From contig JAEYLX010000034.1 of the NCBI GenBank assembly GCA_023407575.1, positions 53,669 to 117,668 of the forward strand: a DNA stretch of 64,000 bases. Direction: 5' to 3'. This document shows positions 37,964-46,254 of the stretch, piece after piece (position 1 is the stretch's first letter; the number at the start of each line of letters is the position of its first letter). Source of the DNA: Bacillota bacterium (GTDB lineage: Bacteria > Bacillota > Clostridia > Lachnospirales > Lachnospiraceae). The notes under the pieces were generated by a model. That model saw only the letters and a program-made list of their open reading frames with translations. It was not told the DNA's origin and ran no database searches. Both the position numbers and the translations under genes were made by a program.

Positions 37964-38521
37964 TTATTTATATTGTTCCTCCAATTTAACTCTTAATAAC
38001 TTGTTCTTAACTTTTGATGCAAATTTAAGTTCATATGATGAAATCCCTTTTTTTATTGCCTGTGCAATTTCATTTATTTCACTTTTTATCTTTTCCTCAC
38101 TTTCATACCAGCCAAGTAACACTGATGTTTCTCCCCAAATCGTCCCATTGTTAACACCTATTAAGCAATATTGGGGTTCGTCTCTCTTTGCTTTAAACAT
38201 TACTTGTGATGCCAGGACTTTATAGCAATTTACAACTGATTTTCCATCAAAGGATTTAATAGTTATCTTTCCAGTCGGTATGATTATGTTGGCTGATAAT
38301 ACCTTATTATCTTCCATATTACCTGCCTCACCCAACATTAAGTAATCCAAGGACACATTAAGCTCTTGTGATAGCACGAGTAATTTTTCCGTCTCTGGGT
38401 AACCACTTCCTTGCTCCCACTTAGAAACAGCTTGCCGGCTTACTCCTATTTTTTCAGCTAAATCCTCCTGTGAAAGTTGTCTTTCTTTCCTGATTGATTG
38501 TAAATTATCCGCAAAGCTCAT
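37964..38521 (-). CDS. XRE-family transcriptional regulator
   Basis: 185 residues. Residues 5-62 are a Cro/C1 HTH (LSQEDLAEKIGVSRQAVSKWEQG). The remainder (about 75-185) is a soluble domain with GKITIKSFDGKSVVNCYKV, of a kind often found after XRE domains in Clostridia and of unknown function. AGAGGT precedes the start. Transcribed alone. Confidence 0.88.
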   Translation of the reverse strand: MSFADNLQSIRKERQLSQEDLAEKIGVSRQAVSKWEQGSGYPETEKLLVLSQELNVSLDYLMLGEAGNMEDNKVLSANIIIPTGKITIKSFDGKSVVNCYKVLASQVMFKAKRDEPQYCLIGVNNGTIWGETSVLLGWYESEEKIKSEINEIAQAIKKGISSYELKFASKVKNKLLRVKLEEQYK

Positions 38522-38676
38522 ATACTTCTACCTCTTTTCTTTTATTATTCTGAGTAAATTATAATAAGATTTACGTTTCCTACTACCAATCTGAATTTGC
38601 ATTTACGCAACCTGAGTTTGCACTTAACTAGAACAAGAATATTATGTAAGAATACCTAAGTCAAATATATTTTATA

Positions 38677-38997
38677 TTATTCATTAACAAGATTGTACTT
38701 GTTCATCTTTGACCACATATAATAACCATAGACTGCATTTAACAGATATACCGACCACATTGTTATCATTATTAAGTCACCCGCTATGATCCACATAACA
38801 ACGGTAATGACATCAACTATAATCCATAACATCCATTGTTCTCTGAACCTAAACACCATTAACGCATTTGCTACGATAGAAACCATAAAGGTCATACTAT
38901 CCAGCCAGGTTTCTCGTCCACCAAGATGCTCCAGTAATAATTGATAAAAGACTATACTAATTGTTATAGCAATAAAGAAAAGTACAATTTGCTTCAT
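38677..38997 (-). CDS. PnuC C-terminal half (split gene)
   Basis: About 106 residues with four membrane segments. LGGRETWLDSMTFMVSIVANALMV and EQWMLWIIVDVITVVMWI match the second half of the nicotinamide riboside transporter PnuC. It follows the N-terminal half after about ten bases, in another frame, with its own AAAAGG before ATG. See the companion gene for the split. Confidence 0.8.
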   Translation of the reverse strand: MKQIVLFFIAITISIVFYQLLLEHLGGRETWLDSMTFMVSIVANALMVFRFREQWMLWIIVDVITVVMWIIAGDLIMITMWSVYLLNAVYGYYMWSKMNKYNLVNE

Positions 38998-39007
38998 GCT
39001 CATCCTT

Positions 39008-39370
39008 TTACTTTTTTACTTCAGCCTTTTCTTTATTCATATGACGATTCCAAATATACAAACCAATGAACTGGGAGGGCAGATAATATAAAGCATTCAG
39101 CATAACCTGACCATAATATTTGCTGCTCATAGCAATAATAATATAGGCTGCTATATTGACAAACCCCCAATAATACTGCGATTTTTTACCTGTAGCGCAC
39201 AAAACCACGCAGAATATCCCGCATATAGACGCTACAGAGTCGACAATAAGGTACCAAGTCGAGCTTTCTTTATCTGAAAGAGCAAAATATAATGTAAATC
39301 CAATTACTATTAAGACCTCAAACCACTGAAACGGAGTCATATAATTCTTTAATTTCTTAATTATTTTCAT
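39008..39370 (-). CDS. PnuC N-terminal half (split gene)
   Basis: About 120 residues with four membrane segments. SQYYWGFVNIAAYIIIAM and GQVMLNALYYLPSQFIGLYIW are the classic PnuC motif WGFxN...GDxxLNxxYFxPMQFIG. The frame ends in KAEVKK at an A-rich run (GTAAAAAAGTAAAAGG). A one-base shift there would nearly join it to the next frame. It overlaps the nadR stop by 14 bases. Together the halves would import nicotinamide riboside. Confidence 0.82.
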   Translation of the reverse strand: MKIIKKLKNYMTPFQWFEVLIVIGFTLYFALSDKESSTWYLIVDSVASICGIFCVVLCATGKKSQYYWGFVNIAAYIIIAMSSKYYGQVMLNALYYLPSQFIGLYIWNRHMNKEKAEVKK

Positions 39371-40382
39371 CATCATGTCCCTCTAATAATGAATTAACAA
39401 GATTGATAGCCTTTAAGAATCGCTCCTGATAGCTTCCTGTTATTATTTCAAAATGTATCCCTTTTTCAGAATAAATATCTTTTATTTTACTACTATACTT
39501 TAATCGGTTATGCTCAATCACCTTGCTTCTACCACCGTCCTGCACAAATTTTACATCAGGTTCTAAAAACAATACCAGATCATATCGGTTTAAATCCGAA
39601 ATGGCATCTGCCAGTGTCTCGTTAATCTTCTTATCGACTCCATTCAGAAAGCCAATATAGAACTTTGTAATAAGACAATCAGTATCTTCAAATAAAACCT
39701 TATTACTAGTCAAAACCAATTCTTTTTCCTTCATTTTATGGGTTAGAAGAATATCCGTAAAATCCTCTGGCAACATCATCAAATCAGTTCCAGAACGCTC
39801 GGACATATAACGTCCCACCTCATCCATGTAATTTGTATTATAGTAGTTAGCCAGATTAATAACTAAGGTAGATTTTCCGGTGCTTTCCCCTCCAATAACT
39901 AAAACCTTTTTAACAAAGTGCGGTTTAACAACGTTTGGTAGCCAATCCCAGTAAAGCATTGGATTATTTCTAATTTGTGATGATGACATTTGGTTTCTTG
40001 GGAAAAAAATAATTTCTGCATCGGGATAACACTTTGCCCAAAAACTATTTCTATCATAATCATTTCCGCAGAAGACCGCATCGATTTTCTTCCCGGCAAA
40101 GTCTTTTACTTTTTTGGTATCAGCCTCCCACATATCTTCCGCATAGCCATTTTTAGTCTCTGCTTCATCCGTAAGAATAAAAATACGGACATTACTCAAG
40201 TGCTTTGTTAACTGGTATATCCACCTATAACGTACCCTAATATCTATTTCATTTCGATTGATACCTTCACTTATAACAACAATTAATTGTTCACATTGGT
40301 TTGCCGCTTCTATCATGCATCGCACATGCCCCAGATGCAAGGGATTAAAAGACCCTCCATACATTCCGCATATGTATTTCAT
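39357..40382 (-). CDS. nadR: NadR-like bifunctional NMN adenylyltransferase / nicotinamide riboside kinase
   Basis: 341 residues, no N-terminal HTH repressor domain. The adenylyltransferase has GMYGGSFNPLHLGHV and the SSSQIRNNP segment; the kinase (from about 165) has Walker A GGESTGKSTL and LFEDTDCL. It phosphorylates nicotinamide riboside and joins the product to AMP to make NAD. Directly followed by the two PnuC halves, giving a complete uptake and salvage unit. AGGAGG precedes the ATG. Confidence 0.93.
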   Translation of the reverse strand: MKYICGMYGGSFNPLHLGHVRCMIEAANQCEQLIVVISEGINRNEIDIRVRYRWIYQLTKHLSNVRIFILTDEAETKNGYAEDMWEADTKKVKDFAGKKIDAVFCGNDYDRNSFWAKCYPDAEIIFFPRNQMSSSQIRNNPMLYWDWLPNVVKPHFVKKVLVIGGESTGKSTLVINLANYYNTNYMDEVGRYMSERSGTDLMMLPEDFTDILLTHKMKEKELVLTSNKVLFEDTDCLITKFYIGFLNGVDKKINETLADAISDLNRYDLVLFLEPDVKFVQDGGRSKVIEHNRLKYSSKIKDIYSEKGIHFEIITGSYQERFLKAINLVNSLLEGHDDENN

Positions 40383-40620
40383 ATTCGTCTCCTCCTATTG
40401 GTAAAAATGGCCGAACATTATTCTTTGTGCTAATATAGCTTCCATTATACTTGCTAATATTATACATTACGCAACTTAAATATCAATCCTTTTAACTTTG
40501 TAAATATATCTGGTTAATACTATAAAACAGCTATTACTCGTTTGTCCTATGGTTTGTCATAAATTCGTAAGATTTTACAATTAGAAATGTAAGATTTTCA
40601 TATTAAATAAAGACAACATT

Positions 40621-40666
40621 AAAAACCTCATTTTGATACGATTATTGTATTAAAACGAGGTTTTTA
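40621..40666. promoter_or_regulatory. Terminator-like hairpin just upstream of a peptidase gene
   Basis: AAAAACCTC-TTTTGATAC pairs with GTATTAAAA-GAGGTTTTT and has a T run on both strands. No plus-strand gene lies upstream, so on that strand it would act inside the leader of the gene at 40696. It also could end nothing on the minus strand, as nadR starts 239 bases away and runs leftward. Confidence 0.6.
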
Positions 40667-40695
40667 CAATATCTCAAGTGCGCGGGGTAGTCAAG

Positions 40696-41661
40696 ATGAA
40701 CGATATGAATAAAATACAGCCAACAAATAATAACTCGTATAAGACGCGGCCAATGAGTCAAATAGAAAAGAGGCAGCTTTTAGAACAAAGAAGGCAAAAA
40801 GCAAAAAGAAGACGGATACGTAAAATACGAAGAATTTTCTTCTTTGCCAGCGTAGTACTTATTGTCACTATTTCTGTTACATTATGGAATAAGATTCGGT
40901 CTGTTTCTGAAAATGAGTTATATTCTCTAACCAGCAAAACAACAGACAGTACGGTCAATGCACCACAGATATTAGAGCGTGAAGAAGTTAATATAAAGTT
41001 GGAAAAGCTGGCAGATACTAATCCAGAATTTCAGGATATCTATAATCATGCAAATGAATATCCACAAGAGTTATTACAGGCTTTATGTAACAATCCTGAA
41101 ATGATCTCCTATGTCAGCGGATATTTGACAGCAGATGGAACGCCAAAGGGTGGAATAACAGAGGACGATTTATCGGCACCCGTACCTTTATTACTACAAT
41201 GGGATACTAGATGGGGTTATGTACCTTATGGAGATAGCGATGTAGGACAGTCCGGTTGCGCACCAACCTGTCTATCCATGGTTATTGTAGCTCTTACGGG
41301 TGATACAGAAGCTACTCCAAATGCGGTTGCTGCTTATTCAGAGGAGAATGGTTACTATGTGGAGGGAACAGGAACCTCCTGGAGCCTAATGACCGATGGC
41401 AGTTCATCCTTTGATATTTCCGGCAGGGAACTCCCCCTATCAAAATCAGTTATATTCTCTGAACTTGAGTCAGGGCATCCGATTATCTGTTCCTTACGCC
41501 CGGGTGACTTTACAACAACAGGACACTTTATTGTCTTAACAGAAGTCGTTGATGGAGAAATACGGGTAAATGATCCCAATAGCAAAGCAAGGAGTTCCAA
41601 ACTATGGAGTTATGAAGCCTTAGAGGGTCAAATTAAGAACTTATGGGGTTTTGAACATTAA
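40696..41661 (+). CDS. Membrane-anchored C39-like cysteine peptidase
   Basis: About 321 residues from the ATG behind GGGGT. A basic cytoplasmic start of about 45 residues, one membrane segment (FFFASVVLIVTISVTLW), a linker, then a papain-fold domain of the peptidase_C39_2 kind from about 165: WDTRWGYVPYGDSDVGQSGCAPTC (Cys), TTGHFIVLTEV (His) and NDPNSKA (Asn/Asp). It acts outside the cell; substrate unknown. Confidence 0.85.
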   Translation: MNDMNKIQPTNNNSYKTRPMSQIEKRQLLEQRRQKAKRRRIRKIRRIFFFASVVLIVTISVTLWNKIRSVSENELYSLTSKTTDSTVNAPQILEREEVNIKLEKLADTNPEFQDIYNHANEYPQELLQALCNNPEMISYVSGYLTADGTPKGGITEDDLSAPVPLLLQWDTRWGYVPYGDSDVGQSGCAPTCLSMVIVALTGDTEATPNAVAAYSEENGYYVEGTGTSWSLMTDGSSSFDISGRELPLSKSVIFSELESGHPIICSLRPGDFTTTGHFIVLTEVVDGEIRVNDPNSKARSSKLWSYEALEGQIKNLWGFEH

Positions 41662-42161
41662 AGCTTCTTTTCCATAAGATAGAATTCTCCCTTTCTCCAC
41701 TGTGCAAATCCAACTTTGCTGTACTCTAATCTTTCATACATTTTTATGGCATATGGATTTAACGTGTAAGCATCTAATCTTATCGTGTCAATCCCCTTAT
41801 TCCTTAGCTCATTCTCTATGTGTGTCAGCGTTAACGTTCCAATTCTCTGATTTTGAAATAAGGGGTTTACACATAATCTATGAATTACATAAAAAGATGC
41901 ATTTGGGTATTTCCAAGCACCATTAGCATATTGCTCATCATATTCTTGATTTAGTACATATGCGGATACGATTGAATCTCCTAACATGCCTATAAACAAT
42001 TGCTTATTATCAATATCATCTTCTAATGTATCTTTATCCGGATATAGGCTATCCCATTGCTCTATACCCTCTCTGCTCATTTCTGAAATTGCTGCTGAAA
42101 ACATATCCATTACGCTATCTAGATCTTCTTTTTTTGCTAACCTGAACTCTAATTCAATCAT
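41658..42161 (-). CDS. GNAT-family N-acetyltransferase
   Basis: About 167 residues from the ATG behind AGGAGAG; a longer frame has no support. RLCVNPLFQNQRIGTLTL is the acetyl-CoA loop and LDAYTLNPYAIKMYERLEY the C-terminal signature. Its stop overlaps the tail of the convergent peptidase gene by 4 bases. Substrate unknown. Confidence 0.85.
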   Translation of the reverse strand: MIELEFRLAKKEDLDSVMDMFSAAISEMSREGIEQWDSLYPDKDTLEDDIDNKQLFIGMLGDSIVSAYVLNQEYDEQYANGAWKYPNASFYVIHRLCVNPLFQNQRIGTLTLTHIENELRNKGIDTIRLDAYTLNPYAIKMYERLEYSKVGFAQWRKGEFYLMEKKL

Positions 42162-42325
42162 CCTTTTAGCTCTCCTATTTGTCCACAAGTATAAATTAAC
42201 TGTTTCTATTTTACGATTTGGATTTATATAACCGAGAGTATAACACAGCTTACCCAAGCTTACAATATTACTACAGCCTTTATATCTGAAATAATCTGCA
42301 ATATATTGAGCTTAGCGACTTAACT

Positions 42326-44020
42326 CTACATCTCTTCCGGGCAGCTTATTCCTAATAAACTCATTGCTTCTTTGATTATTTTCTGTGTCAAGAAAACTAA
42401 TACAAGCCGTGCTTCTTTCCTGTCTTTTTCTGCATTTAAAATGTTACACTCATGGTAAAACTTATTAAATGATGTTGCTAATCCCCATACATAGCGCGCA
42501 ATAACAGATGGTTCATATCTTAACGCTGCTTCTTCAATCTTCTCTGTATATTTACTTAATTCTTTGACTAGTTCATAGCTAACTTCATCCGTTAACAAAT
42601 TCACATCAATAGACCTATTAACTTTGTTAATGTTCCCTTTTCGCAAAATGCTTTTTGCACGTGCATAAGTATATTGAACATATGGACCTGTTGCACCTTC
42701 GAAATTTAATACCTCCTCCCAGGAAAAGTTCACATTTTTAATGCGTTGGTTAAATAAATCATGAAATATAATTGCTCCAACTCCTACAATTTCGGCTATT
42801 TGCTTCTTGTTATTCAAGTTAGAATTTTTCTTAGCTATTAGTTCAAATGAACGATTTATCGCCTCCTGGAGTATATCTTCTGCATAGATGATATTGCCAG
42901 TTCTTGTTGAAAGCTTTTCACCCTTAAGACTTACGAGACCATATGGTACATGAACCAGTTCATTTGCCCAGTCATATCCCATTACTTCTATTGCCTTAAA
43001 AACCTGCGCAAAATGTAAACTTTGCTCTAGCCCCGTAATGTATAGACACTTATTAAAATTATATTCCTTTTTGCGGTGCATAGCAGCTGCTATATCACGG
43101 GAGTGATAAATAGAACTACCGTCGCTTTTTGTAATTAAGCAAGGTGGCATATTGTATTTTTCAAGGCTGACGATATTTGCTCCCTGACTTTCTTCTAAAA
43201 GTCCTTTTGCCAGTAGTTCACTAACCAATGCCGGAACCTTATCCATATAAAAGCTTTCACCCGAATAATAGTCAAATTCAACATTTAACAATTTGTATAC
43301 CTGTTCGTATTCTTTCAGGCTAATTTCTTTAAACCACTTCCAGATGGAAAGTGCCTCCTCATCTCCTTGTTCCATTTTTGAAAACCATCTCCGTGCTTCA
43401 TCCTTCAGAATAGGATTCGCATTAGCCTCCGTATTAAAAAGCACATATATCCTTAATAACTCTTCTATACCATACTTCTCAACTCTATCCTTTGTACTCC
43501 AGTTCTTATATGCAACAATTAACTTTCCAAACTGTGTACCCCAATCACCTAAATAATTAATTCGAATAACATTATATCCAAGTTTTCTATATATTTTAAA
43601 AAGTGAATTACCTATTACAGTTGTACGAAGATGACCAACATGAAAATTCTTGGCTATATTAGGGGAGGAATAATCCATACATATAACCTTTTCCTTTTCA
43701 ATACTGAAACCGATTTTATGCTCAAAGGTGTTTTCTAATACAAATTTGACAAAGTTGTTTTTATTAAGATATATATTTAGATATCCCTTCATGCATTGAA
43801 GTTCCGATACTACTGACTTATCCAAATCATTTTCTAAAGCAATCTTTAGTTGATTCGCTATAACAATGGGTGATATTTTTAACTTCTTAGATAACGAGAA
43901 GCACGGTAGAGAATAATCTCCCATTTTTAACTCTGGCGGGATTTCCAGTAGTTGTTCTATTTCACTTTCTGAAAAACCGTTTAGATATTTTGTAATCATT
44001 TTACTTAATACTTTTTTCAT
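42326..44020 (-). CDS. argS: Arginyl-tRNA synthetase
   Basis: About 564 residues, class I synthetase. The HIGH motif is HVGH in SSPNIAKNFHVGHLRTT, and the KMSKS loop is degenerate (EKLSTRTGN), as common in ArgRS. The anticodon-binding C-terminus contains GPYVQYTYARAKSIL. The start is taken at the ATG 12 bases after AAAGG; the one four codons upstream overlaps that site. It is preceded by a leader peptide and attenuator. Confidence 0.93.
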   Translation of the reverse strand: MKKVLSKMITKYLNGFSESEIEQLLEIPPELKMGDYSLPCFSLSKKLKISPIVIANQLKIALENDLDKSVVSELQCMKGYLNIYLNKNNFVKFVLENTFEHKIGFSIEKEKVICMDYSSPNIAKNFHVGHLRTTVIGNSLFKIYRKLGYNVIRINYLGDWGTQFGKLIVAYKNWSTKDRVEKYGIEELLRIYVLFNTEANANPILKDEARRWFSKMEQGDEEALSIWKWFKEISLKEYEQVYKLLNVEFDYYSGESFYMDKVPALVSELLAKGLLEESQGANIVSLEKYNMPPCLITKSDGSSIYHSRDIAAAMHRKKEYNFNKCLYITGLEQSLHFAQVFKAIEVMGYDWANELVHVPYGLVSLKGEKLSTRTGNIIYAEDILQEAINRSFELIAKKNSNLNNKKQIAEIVGVGAIIFHDLFNQRIKNVNFSWEEVLNFEGATGPYVQYTYARAKSILRKGNINKVNRSIDVNLLTDEVSYELVKELSKYTEKIEEAALRYEPSVIARYVWGLATSFNKFYHECNILNAEKDRKEARLVLVFLTQKIIKEAMSLLGISCPEEM

Positions 44021-44068
44021 ATCAATAATCATCCTTTCTAATTACCTGCAGTCTTTGTGTTGCTTAAA

Positions 44069-44098
44069 CAAGATGAAACGACAAAGTCGTTTCACTTG
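44069..44098. repeat. Dispersed hairpin element, copy 1
   Basis: CAAGATGAAACGA-CAAAG-TCGTTTCACTTG forms a 12-bp stem with one bulge. It directly follows (minus strand) the argS attenuator-terminator. A near-identical copy is at 50046-50073 after another terminator. Confidence 0.75.
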
Positions 44099-44106
44099 TC
44101 ATGAAC

Positions 44107-44211
44107 TAAAAAAGAACCGCATAGATTTAATAAAAATCTAATACGGTTCTGTATCTCTGATATTAACCAGCACCGCATAGAAACAAGACGTTCATCCCTT
44201 GTAACTATGCG
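44107..44211 (-). promoter_or_regulatory. argS transcription attenuator (competing hairpins and terminator)
   Basis: On the minus strand, in order: CGCATAG (44205-44211) pairs with CTATGCG (44174-44180), extended by ACAAG/CTTGT. Then AGAACCG (44144-44150) pairs with CGGTTCT (44113-44119), followed by TTTTTT, a full terminator. The 3' arm of the first hairpin, CTATGCGGT, repeats inside the terminator 3' arm and can pair with the terminator 5' arm (ACCGTATTAG). TATGTG just after the leader stop can pair with CGCATA. The set is mutually exclusive. Confidence 0.75.
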
Positions 44212-44226
44212 TATAAATTCACATAA

Positions 44227-44283
44227 TCACAAAAGTCTACGTCTGAATCTACGTCTTAAGCTGATGTTATTTAATGCTTTCAT
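44227..44283 (-). CDS. argS leader peptide with six arginine codons
   Basis: MKALNNISLRRRFRRRLL, 18 residues, then TGA. GAAGGG lies 9 bases before the ATG. The Arg codons are AGA CGT AGA, then AGA CGT AGA, separated by one Phe codon. The terminator hairpin begins 77 bases after the stop, with a competing hairpin between. This is the arrangement of ribosome-mediated attenuation, here in front of the enzyme that charges tRNA-Arg. Confidence 0.8.
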   Translation of the reverse strand: MKALNNISLRRRFRRRLL

Positions 44284-44311
44284 AATATCATCCCTTCAAA
44301 ATATTGTTAGT

Positions 44312-44340
44312 AGCTTAGCACAACGTTACTATTTAGTCAA
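44312..44340 (-). promoter_or_regulatory. argS leader promoter
   Basis: On the minus strand TTGACT (44335-44340) and TAAGCT (44312-44317) are 17 bp apart, about 30 bases before the leader peptide ATG. It separates argS from glyS. Confidence 0.6.
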
Positions 44341-44393
44341 TCTATAATTTGGAAATCATTTTTACCAGCCTTATGTCCAGTTTAGGCAAGTCT

Positions 44394-45767
44394 TCAAAAT
44401 TGGTTTACCTTTTCACTTAAATAGTTTTTTAACTCGTTCACATCAACCGTAATTTGCTGCATCGTATCACGATCTCTTATTGTTACAGTATCACTTTCAA
44501 GTGTATTATTATCAATCGTTATCGCAAAAGGTATTCCTATCGCATCTCCTCTGCGGTAACGCTTTCCGATATTTCCAGCATCATCATAAGATACCATAAA
44601 ACATTTTTTTAGTTCATTATATATTTCCATCGCTTTCGCTGAATGACTTTTCTTTATTAACGGCAGAATATTTACTTTAATAGGAGCAAGATACGGTTTT
44701 ATTTTTAATACCTGTCTCGTGTCTCCGCCATCTAACTCTTCTATTATAAGAGATTCAAATAATATTGCTAAAAATATACGGTCAAGTCCGTATGTAGACT
44801 CTATTACATACGGAATATATTTTTCATTTGAATTTGCATCAAAGTATTCCATACTTCTTTTTGAATATTCTTGATGCCTCTGCAGGTCAAAATCTGTTCT
44901 ATTATGGGTACCATTGATTTCACCCCAGCCAAAGGGGAACAGGTACTCAATATCACAGGCTGCTTTTGCATAATGAGCTAATTTATCGTGATCATGGAAT
45001 CGTAGATGTTCCTTACTTAAACCAAGGAATTGAAAATATTCAATCCCGTAATGTTTATAATACTCGTACCTGTCATCATCTTCACCCTTCTTGCAGAAGG
45101 TCTGATATTCCATCTGCTCAAACTCAATTGTTCGAAACGTAAAATTACCAGGTGTAATTTCATTTCGAAAGGCCTTACCAATTTGCCCAATACTAAACGG
45201 GAGCTTTGTTCTCATGGTTCGTAATACATTGTTGAAGTTAACATATTCCCCCTGTGCATTTTCAGGTCGTAAAAAAATGGTGTTAGAGGCATCTTGTGTT
45301 ACTCCACGTTGTGTAGCAAACATTAGATTAAATTGCCGAATATCTGTAAAATTTGATTTACCACATTTTGGACAAGGAACCTTTTTTAATTGAATAAACT
45401 CTAGCATTTCTTCTTGTGACATTGCATCAGCACTGACAGAAGCATCAAAATTATGAATCAAGTTATCTGCTCGGTGCCTTGTTTTACACTCTTTACAATC
45501 CAGAAGCGGGTCGGTGAAGCTATCTAAGTGCCCACTTGCTTTCCATACGGTAGGATTCATTAAGATATCTGAATCTAATTCAAAGCTGTTATCCCTCATT
45601 TGAATAAAATAATAACGCCATGCATCTTTAATATTATTTTTCAATCTCGTTCCAAGTGGACCATAATCCCACGTATTTGCTAACCCACCATAGATCTCAC
45701 TACCTTGAAAAATAAATCCATACTGATTACAATATCCCGCCATTTCTTCCATTGTTAAGTTACCCAT
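44394..45767 (-). CDS. glyS: Glycyl-tRNA synthetase (single-chain type)
   Basis: 457 residues, class II, alpha2 type. Typical segments are GYCNQYGFIFQGSEIYGG, the zinc-like CKECKTRH and CPKCGKSNF, RPENAQGEYVNF, and ESTYGLDRIFLAIL near the end. It charges tRNA-Gly. AGGAGG precedes the ATG. Controlled by the T-box immediately upstream. Confidence 0.95.
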   Translation of the reverse strand: MGNLTMEEMAGYCNQYGFIFQGSEIYGGLANTWDYGPLGTRLKNNIKDAWRYYFIQMRDNSFELDSDILMNPTVWKASGHLDSFTDPLLDCKECKTRHRADNLIHNFDASVSADAMSQEEMLEFIQLKKVPCPKCGKSNFTDIRQFNLMFATQRGVTQDASNTIFLRPENAQGEYVNFNNVLRTMRTKLPFSIGQIGKAFRNEITPGNFTFRTIEFEQMEYQTFCKKGEDDDRYEYYKHYGIEYFQFLGLSKEHLRFHDHDKLAHYAKAACDIEYLFPFGWGEINGTHNRTDFDLQRHQEYSKRSMEYFDANSNEKYIPYVIESTYGLDRIFLAILFESLIIEELDGGDTRQVLKIKPYLAPIKVNILPLIKKSHSAKAMEIYNELKKCFMVSYDDAGNIGKRYRRGDAIGIPFAITIDNNTLESDTVTIRDRDTMQQITVDVNELKNYLSEKVNQF

Positions 45768-45800
45768 TTAAACTACCTCCTATATAATAATTTTGATAAC

Positions 45801-46065
45801 AAAAAAAGCCCGCTCTAAGCTTTACGCTTAGGGCGAACTTAAATTTTTAGTCCGTGGTGCCACCTAAATTCAGCAAGAATATAAACTATTCTTCATCTGC
45901 TCTCTGTCAGCACGAGATTGCTCCTTATGCTGCTTCCTTGATAACGGGGGAAAGCCCGGTGTAATCTACTAAGATATTATCCGTTCAATTAACAGCTCAA
46001 AGGTGCCTTTTATATTTTCGTCATAAAGATTTTCACCAGCCATCTTCTCTCTGTAATAACGTTAA
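45801..46065 (-). ncRNA. Glycine T-box leader of glyS
   Basis: On the minus strand: stem I start with GAGAGAAGATGGCTGGTGAA, specifier loop GGC (46005-46007) followed by ACCTTTGAG, T-box motif GGTGGCACCACGGACT (45849-45864), then a terminator with AAGTTCGCCC...GGGC and a T7 run (45801-45836). Uncharged tRNA-Gly binding would favour the antiterminator. A promoter TTGACA (46131-46136) with TAATGT 17 bp on lies just upstream. Confidence 0.93.
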
Positions 46066-46202
46066 TAGATACTATTCCTTCTCATTGCCTTTATCTTATT
46101 TTTAAATACATTAACCTATTTGATTATTTTTGTCAACTGAATATAATTTTGCAAGGCTTATAACAATTTGGAAAATCTTTTTATATATTCAAAAATATTC
46201 TA

Positions 46203-46233
46203 TTGACATTGACCTTGCGTCAACTTGTATAAT
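46203..46233 (+). promoter_or_regulatory. MerR-type promoter with 19-bp spacer
   Basis: TTGACA (46203-46208) and TATAAT (46228-46233) are 19 bp apart, the overlong spacing of MerR-controlled promoters. The spacer contains TTGAC-CTTGC-GTCAA, an inverted repeat centred where MerR proteins bind. Confidence 0.75.
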
Positions 46234-46254
46234 AGTGGAAAAGAGGTGATATTC

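Noticed and set aside
44021..44393. T-box in the argS leader
   Set aside because: The conserved T-box sequence (GGTGGCACCAC type) is absent, unlike in the glyS leader; an arginine-rich leader peptide explains the terminator better.
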